Assembly (NCBI GenBank): GCA_016718655.1
Contig: JADKCV010000041.1
Location: 1-36,004 of the forward strand
Source of the DNA: Flavobacteriales bacterium
GTDB taxonomy: Bacteria; Bacteroidota; Bacteroidia; Flavobacteriales_F; PHOS-HE28
Direction: 5' to 3'
Length of the DNA: 36,004 bases
A program made the translations under genes and the position numbers. Below, one piece after another: positions 28,701 through 36,004 of the stretch (position 1 is the stretch's first letter; each line of letters starts with the position of its first letter). A model generated the notes under the pieces. That model made no database searches and had not been told where the DNA came from. It was given only the letters and a program-made list of their open reading frames with translations.

Positions 28701-29207
28701 GGCCACGCCCTTGGGCCGGCCGGTGCTTCCGCTGGTGAAGAGCACGTAGAGCAGGTCGTCGGGTTTCGCAGGGCACGGACCCTCGAACACAGGACCGTTC
28801 CCTAGATCGATCTCTTCGATCAAAAGGACCTTGGCGCTCGTGCCTTTGAACAGATGCTGATGCACCTTGCTGGTGATCACCACAGGCGGATTGGCATCCT
28901 CCAGCATGCCCGCGATGCGCTCGGTGGGGTAGGTGGGGTCGATGGGCACATAGGCGGCGCCGGCCTGCACGATGCCGAGCACGGAGATGATGAGCTCGGG
29001 GGACCGGTCGAGGCAGAGGCCTACGGTGCTGCCTTTGGCCACGTTGTTCGTAGCCAGAACGTGAGCCAAACGGCCCATTCGGCCGTGGAGCGCTGCATAG
29101 GAGAGGCTGTGGTCTTCGGAAATAAGGGCCGTTCCGGTCGCACGTTGCTTGAACGAAGCGCCAAGCAGTTCCAGTAGGTTCATCGATACCATCCGATTCG
29201 CGTTCAT
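22743..29207 (-). CDS. Hybrid NRPS-PKS megasynthase, A-PCP-KS-AT-ACP-aminotransferase (several frameshifts)
   Basis: About 2155 residues. Loading A domain (29207 to ~27750): LFTSGSTGRPKGVAMHH, CNQYGPTEGH, A10 lysine in PSGKIDRKAL; pocket read as D-V-Q-I-F-S-Q-V-V-K, no safe substrate. PCP (~27550): FFDLGGNSLLS. KS (~27400-26150): IHTACSTSL (active Cys), VETHGTATPLGDP, GSIKSNIGHL. AT (~25830-25020): GHSIGEFAAG and HAFHSP, the malonyl-CoA type. A normal post-AT linker follows, then ACP (~24620-24430) with MGLDSLFLTQ. Class III aminotransferase (~24200-22800): CNTGSEAVLGAMRMAR, IFDEVITGFR and TYGKVIGGGMP with the PLP lysine. No KR, DH or ER, and no N-terminal C domain. Breaks lie near 28030-28115, 26190, 25855, 25000 and 24638. 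At 24638 an ATGA overlap could instead separate two genes, but it falls at the start of the ACP helix, so I favour a break. It heads the cluster. Confidence 0.9.
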
Positions 29208-29474
29208 GTCCTTTTGTGGTCGGGTCGGTCAAATGCCATGCGCTTGATCTTCAGCTCTTTCGTGTTCCTCTACAAGGTGGTCACGGGCAGGGTCCAAGGC
29301 CATTTAACCGCCATTTCTACGCCGTCGTCCGGTCGAAGGTTCGCTTCGTCGGAGAGGTTGCGAAGGTAACCACGCTATAAGGTGGTCGATACGGAGCGGG
29401 GGTACGTCGGCCGGAACGAACGATCCGTCGGCGCGGGGTGTTCCACTTGGCCGCCCCCTCACGCGCGCGAAGAC
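29208..29474. other. Divergent intergenic region between the biosynthetic cluster and the secreted protein
   Basis: No gene seen. On the minus strand TACCTTCG (29368-29361) differs by one base from TAnnTTTG and could drive the megasynthase, leaving a leader of about 150 nt. The A-rich ACAAAAGGAC stands just before the cluster start codon. No regulator site or dyad was recognised. Confidence 0.4.
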
Positions 29475-29482
29475 TATATTTG
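29475..29482 (+). promoter_or_regulatory. Promoter -7 box of the large secreted protein
   Basis: TATATTTG matches TAnnTTTG exactly and ends 14 nt before the ATG at 29497, the same geometry as at tgt. A TTG at 29447-29449 is 25 nt upstream, slightly long for a -33 element. Confidence 0.6.
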
Positions 29483-29496
29483 CGATCCTTTTGAAA

Positions 29497-32400
29497 ATGC
29501 TCATTCGCTCCAGGACCCTTATCACGCTGGTACTCATGCTACTGGCATTTGCCTCCATGGCGCAAACCCTGGGGCATAACAGATCAGTGCAGCTATGGGC
29601 CACGGTGCAGTCGAACCCTCCTCAGATCACGCTGAACTGGGCGCCCCATGCGAACACCACGGGGTTCACCATCTTTCGCAAACTGAAGGGCGGTACGAGC
29701 TGGGGCTCTGCCATTGGGACTGCCGCCTCCGCGGCCACTCAGTTCGTGGACAACTCGGTCAGCATCAATACCTCGTATGAGTACAAAGTGGTCCGCACCA
29801 CATCGAACCTGGGCAACGGCCAGGGTTACGTGAACGCAGGTATCGCCGTGGACATGGTGGAGGATCGCGGCAAGATGGTGCTGTTGGTGGACAACACGTT
29901 CTCGACCTCGCTTGCCACACAATTGACCCAGCTCCAGAGCGATCTGGAAGGCGATGGATGGCAGGTGATCCGGCATGACGTGAGCCGGACCGCCCCGGTG
30001 ACAAGCGTGAAGGCGCTGGTGGTGAACGCATACAACGCGGATCCCACCAAGGTGAACGCGGTGTTCATTGTGGGCCATGTGCCTGTACCGATGTCAGGCA
30101 ACCTGGCCCCCGATGGACACGGTGAGCACTACGGCGCTTGGGTGGCCGACGTGTATTACGGCGAGATGAACGGCACTTGGACCGATAATTCGGTGAACAG
30201 TGCAACGGCCCAATGGACAAGGAACCACAATGTGCCGGGTGATGGCAAGTTCGACCAATCGGTGATCCCAACGGCGGTGGAATTGGCCGTGGGGCGAGTT
30301 GATTTCTTCAACATGCCGGCCTTCAGCCAGGACGAGACCACGCTGACGGCCAACTACCTGAACAAGCTGCATCAGTGGAAGGTCAAGCAGATCACTGCAC
30401 AGGACCGGGCCGTGATCGATGACAATTTCACGGGCATGGCCGATGCGTTCTCACAGAACGGTTGGCGCGGCTTCGGACCGTTGGTGCATCCGAACAACGT
30501 GGTGGCCGGCGACTACTTCACGTCCATGTCCTCACAAAGCCATCTGTGGAGCTATGGCTGCGGTGGCGGTTGGTGGAACAATGCGAACGGCGTGGGAAGC
30601 ACGGCGCAATTCGCTTCCACTTATACACGCGGGATCTTCACTGTGTTATTGGGCAGCTACTTCGGCGATTGGGATTTCCAGGACAACTTTCTCCGCGCAG
30701 CTTTGGGCTCAGGTACCATACTGGCGAATTTCTGGGCTGGTTATCCCAACTGGTTCTTTCACCACATGGGCCTTGGTGAGACCATTGGCTATTCCACCCG
30801 GCTTACACAGAACAATGGGAATGGCCATTATGAGCCGGCCAACCCCGAAGCGGGCCGTATCCACGTTTCGCTGCTCGGCGACCCCACCTGCGCATGCGTA
30901 TTGTGGCCCCGCCCACCAATGTGCAGGCCACCAGTCCAACGGGCCAGACCACCACGGTCACGTGGACCGCTTCACCTGAGACCGGTTTGACCGGATACCA
31001 CGTCTATCGCTTCAACAGCGCGACGCAGACCTGGCAACGACGCACGACCACCGCCGTTACCGGTACCAGCTTCTCCGACAATACCAGTGGACTTTCGGGC
31101 ACAGTGCGCTACATGGTGCGCGCTCTTAAGCTTCAGGTCTCCTACAGCGGCAGCTACTTCAATTTGAGCTTGGGGGCATTCGGGCAGATCGCTATTACCC
31201 CTGTGGCCACGGATTGTCTGGGTGTGCCCAGTGGACCTGCAGTGCCCGGAACGCCGTGCAACGATGGCAATGCCTGTACGACAAATGATACTTGGAACGC
31301 CTCGTGCCAATGTACAGGTGTTCCTCTGCCCTGCAACGATAACAACCCCTGTACGTCGGATGGTTGCACAGGCGGTACTTGCATTTTCACTCCATTGCCT
31401 GATACGGACGGGGATGGCACTTGTGATGTGGTGGATGGCTGTCCTTCGGACCCGAACAAGACCGCACCGGGTGCATGTGGTTGCGGGAACCCTGAGCCCG
31501 GTTCTGCCTGCAACGATGGCAACCCGAACACGGTCAATGATGTGGTGGGGCCCAATTGCGCCTGTGCCGGACAGTTGGTGGATTGCCTGGGCGTGACCGG
31601 AGGACCTGCTGTGCCGGGATCACCTTGTAACGATGGCAATGCCAACACGGGTAACGACACCTGGAACAGCAGCTGCCAGTGCATAGGGTCCCCTTTTGAT
31701 TGCCTGGGTGTTGCAGGAGGCGGAGACTTGCCCGGCACGCCATGCAACGACGGGAACTCGCTCACCATTAATGACACGTGGAGCTTGGATTGTTCGTGCT
31801 CCGGTACGCCCATTGATTGTCAGGGAACCCCGTTCGGCACCGCTCTGCCTGGTGCGCCATGCAACGACGGGGACCCGAACACGGGCAACGACACGTGGAA
31901 CAATGCATGTCAGTGTGTTGGTCTGCCCATTGACTGCAATAGGGTTCCCGGTGGTGGTGCCGTGGTGGACCTATGCGGTGTATGCGGCGGGAATAACGAT
32001 TGTGTGGTGGCCTCCACGTGCTACTCGCTCACCGCGGTCGGTGGTAATCCGGATGGCGAAGAGGCCGAGAACGGTAATGTGTACAACAACATCGGTTCCC
32101 TGGACCTGGTGTTCGACGGTGAGGCGACGCCGTGGCGAGGAACCAGTTGGTGGCCTTGCGCTTTCGGGAACATTGCAGTTCCCAGGGATGCGCCCATCCT
32201 GCAAGCGTATGTGCAATTCACCGCGAGAGGCACGGGTAACCTATCGCCGAGCGCACTGAACGTGGCCCTGCAGGCATCGGACAATGCACAGCCCTTGGGA
32301 TTTGCACCGTTCGATCTTTCGTCGCGTCCGACCACAACAGCGGTTCCGTGGGCCCCGCCGACGTGGACCGTGCCCAATGCCAGTGGTGTTGCACAACGAA

Positions 32401-34815
32401 CCAGCGATATTTCCACCTCCGTGAGCGAGGTAGTGACCAGGCCGGGGTGGGCGCCAGGCAATGCCATGGTGGTGCTGATCGAAGGTGAAGGACGGCGCTC
32501 GGCATGGAGCTGGGACCAGAGCCAGGCCCGGGCTGCACGTCTGTGCATCACCCATGCCAGCCTCCATGGATTGCCTTGGGTGTGTTGGGTGGCACCGCTT
32601 TGCCGGGAACCTCCATGCGATGATGGTGATGCGACAACGGGTAATGACCAATGGACGAGCACTGTACATGTGCCGGTCAACAGATCGATTGTGCCGGGGT
32701 TCCTGGTGGAACGGCTGGACCGGGAACCCCGTGCGATGACAACAATACATCGACCGGGAACGATGTGTATCAAACGGATTGTACCTGCGCGGGTCTGCCG
32801 TTGGATTGCCTTGGTGTGCCGGGTGGTGTTGCATTGGTCGGGGCGTCCTGCGATGATGGACTAGCGCTCACCTTGAACGATGTGTGGACATTGGATTGCA
32901 CATGCGAAGGCATTGCAACGAATGATGACTGCCTCGGTGTTGAGTTCGGTGGTGCCTTGCCCGGTACTCCGTGTGATGATGGTGATCCACTCACTGGCAA
33001 TGACCTGTGGACCACGGCATGTACCTGCCTAGGTCTGCCTCTGGATTGTGAGGGTACGCCTGGTGGTCCTGCCGGTGCAGCATGTGATGACGGCGATCCA
33101 TTGACCGGTAACGATAGCTGGGGTCTTGATTGCGTTTGTGCCGGTGTTCCTGTGGACTGTGCGGGTGTGCCTGGAGGAACTTCCTGGCCGGGTACACCCT
33201 GTTCTGATGGTGATCCCACCACGGGTGCCGATATCTGGCAATTGGATTGCACATGTGCCGGTCTTCCTTTGGATTGCACAGGTGTACCGGAGGCTCATCC
33301 CTGCCGGTACGCCCTTGTGATGATGGTCTTGCCAACACCGTGAACGATAACAGGAAGTGATTGTACCTGCGCGGGAGAGGTGGTTGATTGCCTGAGTACC
33401 GGATGTCCGGCATTGCCGGGCACTGTGATGATGGTGATGGAATACCGAAACGACGTGGGTGCGGATTGTACTTGCGCGGGACGCCTGGACTGTGCCGGTG
33501 CCGGGTGGCCCTGCATTCGGGTTCGCCTTGTGATGATGGTGATCCCGGCGGTGATACCAGGGCGCGGGACTGTTCATGCAGTGGTCTGCTCTTGGATTGT
33601 GCGGGTCCGCCAGGCGGTAGTGCTCTTCCGGGAACACCTTGCGATGATGGCAATGCGGCCACAGGCAATGACCAATGGACGACCAATTGTGTGTGCGCTG
33701 GACTTCCGCTGGACTGCCTTGGCATTCCGGGTGGGGCTGCGTTGCCAGGAACCCCCTGCGATGATAGTGACCCATCGACCGGTAACGACCTTTGGAGCTT
33801 GAGCTGCGGTTGTGCCGGTGAAGTGATCGATTGCCAAGGTGTGCCAGGTGGGCCCGCTCTTCCCGGTACTGCTTGTGATGATGGCGATGCGGGTACCGGC
33901 AATGACCAGTGGGATGCCGATTGCATATGTGCGGGTGTCCCCATCGACTGCCTGGGTGTTGTGGGTGGTAGGGCACTTCCCGGAACGCCTTGTGACGACG
34001 AGGACCCAAGCACAGGCAATGATCAATGGACCACCTCGTGTTCTTGCGAAGGACAGGTGATCGATTGTGTGGGTGTCCCAGGTGGTCAGGCGCTGCCTGG
34101 TGCGGCTTGCGATGACGGCAATGCCTCCACAGGGAATGATGTGTGGCTGAGCAACTGCCAGTGTGTTGGCGAGCCCTTGGATTGTACGGGTGTTCCCGGA
34201 GGCTTGGCGCTGCCCGGAACGCCTTGTGATGATGGGGACCCGAACACGGTGAACGACACATGGAACGGTGCCTGTGCATGCATAGGTGTACCCATGGACT
34301 GCGCCGGTGTGGTCAATGGGACCGCGTTCATCGATGACTGCGGAACATGTGCTGGAGGTACCACGGGCATTACACCCAACCCCGACCAGGACGGTGACCT
34401 GGTGCTGGATTGTGACGATAACTGCGTAACCGTATCGAATCCGGCCCAAGGCGATTTCGATGGCGATGGGGTGGGGGACCAGTGCGACAACTGTCCCTGG
34501 GTGGCCAATCCCGATCAGGCCGACGATGATGGCGATGGCGTGGGGGATGCATGCGACGATGTAGGCATCAACGACCGCATGCTTGAGCTGCAGGTGCGCG
34601 TCCATCCCAACCCAACGTCCGGACTGGTACGATTGGTGCCGGACATCAAGGAGGCGCGCACGATCAGCATCCACGACCCGCGCGGCGCCTTGGTGGCACG
34701 CCTGCCCTACACGGCGGTGATCGACCTGTCATCATTGCCACAGGGCACGTATTCCATCACGCTGAACGCTGGAGATGGGCTCCCCCTCGCGCGCGTACGC
34801 GTGGTTCGTTTGTAG
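29497..34815 (+). CDS. Secreted C25-like repeat protein with type IX secretion tail (frameshifted)
   Basis: About 1770 residues. Signal peptide (LITLVLMLLAFASMAQ); a short FN3-like region (ITLNWAPHANTTGFTIFRKL); then ~300 residues resembling gingipain/peptidase C25 proteins: MVLLVDNTFSTSLATQL, AVFIVGHVPVPMSGN, PDGHGEHYGAWVADVYYG, LWSYGCGGGWW, FTVLLGSYFGDWDF and VHVSLLGDPT. His and Cys in these blocks may be catalytic, but this is unproven. An FN3 domain follows (VTWTASPETGLTGYHVYRF), then 39-residue Cys-rich repeats interrupted by a beta-sandwich domain (32010-32560: IAVPRDAPILQAYVQFTARG, VVTRPGWAPGNAMVVLIEG), thrombospondin type 3 repeats (FDGDGVGDQCDNCP) and a C-terminal sorting domain (VHPNPTSGLVRLVP, IDLSSLPQGTYSITL). 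Breaks lie near 30890, 32590-32860 and 33290-33560. Exported to the surface by the type IX system. A TTG at 29491 is an alternative start. Confidence 0.82.
31212..32003 (+). repeat. 39-residue Cys-rich repeat, first array
   Basis: Units start at 31212, 31581, 31698, 31815 and 31932, the last four exactly 117 nt apart. The consensus is DCxGVxGGxxLPGTPCNDGN then xxTxNDTWxxxCxCxGxPx, with four cysteines. The stretch 31329-31580 is a diverged unit with an insert resembling a calcium-binding type 3 repeat (DTDGDGTCDVVDGCP). The last unit is cut to VVDLCGVCGG. Confidence 0.9.
32569..34371 (+). repeat. 39-residue Cys-rich repeat, second array
   Basis: Units start at about 32569, 32687, 32804, 32927, 33044, 33155, 33272, 33386, 33488, 33595, 33712, 33829, 33946, 34063, 34180 and 34297. 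Spacing is 117 nt in most cases, 123 and 111 where whole residues were gained or lost, but 118, 114, 102 and 107 around 32569 and 33272-33595, where the frame is also broken. Every intact unit keeps CDDGDxxTGNDxW and four cysteines. The last unit ends FIDDCGTCAGG. Confidence 0.9.
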
Positions 34816-34846
34816 TTGATCGGCCGTTCGAGGCATTGAATGCGCC

Positions 34847-34862
34847 GGGGTGACATCACCCC
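34847..34862. terminator. Hairpin downstream of the secreted repeat protein
   Basis: GGGGTGA-CA-TCACCCC is a perfect 7-bp inverted repeat 31 nt after the stop codon. It is followed by CCTTTGTAA with only a short T run, so intrinsic termination is possible but not certain. Confidence 0.4.
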
Positions 34863-35009
34863 CTTTGTAACCCTTGCGGCAGTTCCTGCGGTAAAAGGGC
34901 CTGCCTGCCCATCGCAGGTCCCGGTCCGAACGCAACTGCCTTGTGTTCGCACCAGCTGAAAGGCAGGGAGCGCGATGGAAGGGCGATCGTCCTCCAACAC
35001 GCATCTGCC

Positions 35010-36004
35010 ATGGTACGTAACGTCCTTGTTCTGTTCGCCCTCTTGGTGCATCTCGCCGTATTCGGCCAGACCTCATCGCAACGGGCCGCGGTCCAACTCT
35101 CGGCGACCGTTCAATCATCACCGGCTTCCATCACCCTTTCGTGGCCGACGATGGCGAGCACGACCTCGATCACCATCTTCCGCAAGTTGAAGACCGGTAC
35201 CTCCTGGGGGAGTGCTATTGCCACACCTGCGGCTTCGGCAACGCAATATGTGGACAATAGCATTGTGGTGGGCACGAACTACGAGTACCGTGTGGTGCGG
35301 GTATCCAATGGTGTCACTGGAACGGGATACATCAGCACAGGCGTCGAAGTGGCACCGGTCGATCGACGCGGCAAGTTGGTGTAGCAGTCGACAATACAGC
35401 ACCCCAACTGACCGCCGAGCTTCAACAACTGATGGTCGATCTGCGCAGTGACGGTTGGATCGTGCTTCGCAGCGATGTGAGCCGCACGGCCACCGCTTCC
35501 AACATCAAGAGCATCATCGCGGGTCACTACAACAGCGATCCCGCCAACGTAAAGGCCATCTACATCGTTGGCCATGTACCTGTTCCCTATTCCGGCAACG
35601 TGGCACCCGATGGCCACAGCGAGCACACCGGAGCCTGGCATTGCGATGGTTACTACGGCGACATCGATGGTAGCTGGACCGATGCTTCCAGTGAACAACA
35701 GCGCCGCTCAGCGCGTGGAGAACCGCAACACTCCGGTGATGGCAAGTTCGACCAAAGCACTTTTCCAAGTGCTGTTGAGCTTCAGGTCGGTCGTGTGGAC
35801 CTCTACGATATGCCGGCCTTCGCGCAGTCGGAAGTGACGCTTGTCCGCAACTACCTCAACAAGGCGCACAACTTCAAGGTGAAACAGTGGACCCCGCAGC
35901 AGCGCGGATTGATGTTCGACAACCTGCAGTGGGTGGGCAACCCCATCGCCGGATGTGGCTGGCGTTCCATGGCACCGCTGGTGGGGCCCTCCAACATCAC
36001 CAAT
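35010..36004 (+). CDS. Second secreted C25-like protein, paralogue of the preceding one (partial, frameshifted)
   Basis: Begins with a signal peptide (MVRNVLVLFALLVHLAVFGQ) and the same N-terminal region as its neighbour: ITIFRKLKTGTSWGSAIATP, NYEYRVVRVSNG. After a break near 35383 it continues LAVDNTAPQLTAELQQLMVD, LRSDGWIVLRSDVSRTATAS, AIYIVGHVPVPYSGNVAPDG, HSEHTGAWHCDGYYGDIDGS and, after another break near 35690, GDGKFDQSTFPSAVELQVGR. It runs off the window in the core domain, so its repeats and tail are unseen. It lies 194 nt after its paralogue, a tandem duplication that has since diverged clearly at both DNA and protein level. Confidence 0.8.

Noticed and set aside
22743..29207. Programmed ribosomal frameshifting in the megasynthase
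   Set aside because: Breaks occur at many unrelated sites and equally in housekeeping genes, without a shared slippery motif; lost bases in G/C runs explain them.
29208..29474. Small ORFs between the cluster and the secreted protein
   Set aside because: Short candidate frames on both strands lack family motifs and are interrupted by likely promoter sequence.
32569..34371. 117-nt repeats as a non-coding satellite or CRISPR
   Set aside because: The units translate into a continuous Cys-rich protein repeat with conserved residues and variable third bases, so selection acts on protein.

Overview
The window looks like a piece of a GC-rich Bacteroidota genome, most likely a Flavobacteriales relative from a metagenome. 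The support is: a type IX secretion C-terminal sorting domain on a large secreted protein, several exact TAnnTTTG promoter -7 boxes, start codons without Shine-Dalgarno sequences, and gene neighbourhoods familiar from that phylum (tgt-lptG; DUF3822-rsmD-coaD; NUDIX divergent from pyrE). The assembly carries many small indels. About half of the genes are split over two or more frames, usually by a lost base in a G or C run, and each rejoins into one recognisable family. I therefore annotate whole genes across these breaks and state where they lie.

Layout: 1-2035 is an arsenic operon on the minus strand (arsR-arsM-arsC, arsC running off the window) behind a dyad operator. 2174-2252 is an extreme G/C tract. 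2294-4604 is lptG and tgt (minus). 4747-7210 is a glycosyltransferase, a sigma factor and rsmG (plus), with a period-8 CACATG ladder leading into the rsmG start codon. 7233-10122 holds a secreted protein, an MsbA-like ABC exporter and an SRPBCC protein (minus). 10262-11546 is pyrE divergent from a NUDIX gene. 11543-15605 is a minus-strand operon: membrane protein, DUF3822, rsmD, coaD, secreted thioredoxin-fold protein. 15719-17145 is a RecD-like helicase.

The most interesting part is 17146-29207, a compact minus-strand biosynthetic cluster. It holds a hybrid megasynthase (A-PCP-KS-AT-ACP-aminotransferase), an NRPS (C-A-PCP-TE), a second free-standing thioesterase related to the fused one, and a Sfp-type phosphopantetheinyl transferase. 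The order of domains predicts that an amino acid is loaded, extended once with malonyl-CoA, transaminated at the new beta-keto group to a 3,4-diamino acyl unit, joined to a second amino acid (hand-read code close to isoleucine), and released. This resembles the mycosubtilin/iturin aminotransferase logic, but with an amino acid starter in place of a fatty acid.

From 29497 to the end lie two tandem paralogues of secreted proteins with a gingipain/C25-like core. The first carries about twenty 39-residue cysteine-rich repeats, an inserted beta-sandwich domain, thrombospondin type 3 repeats and a type IX sorting tail; the second is cut by the window end.
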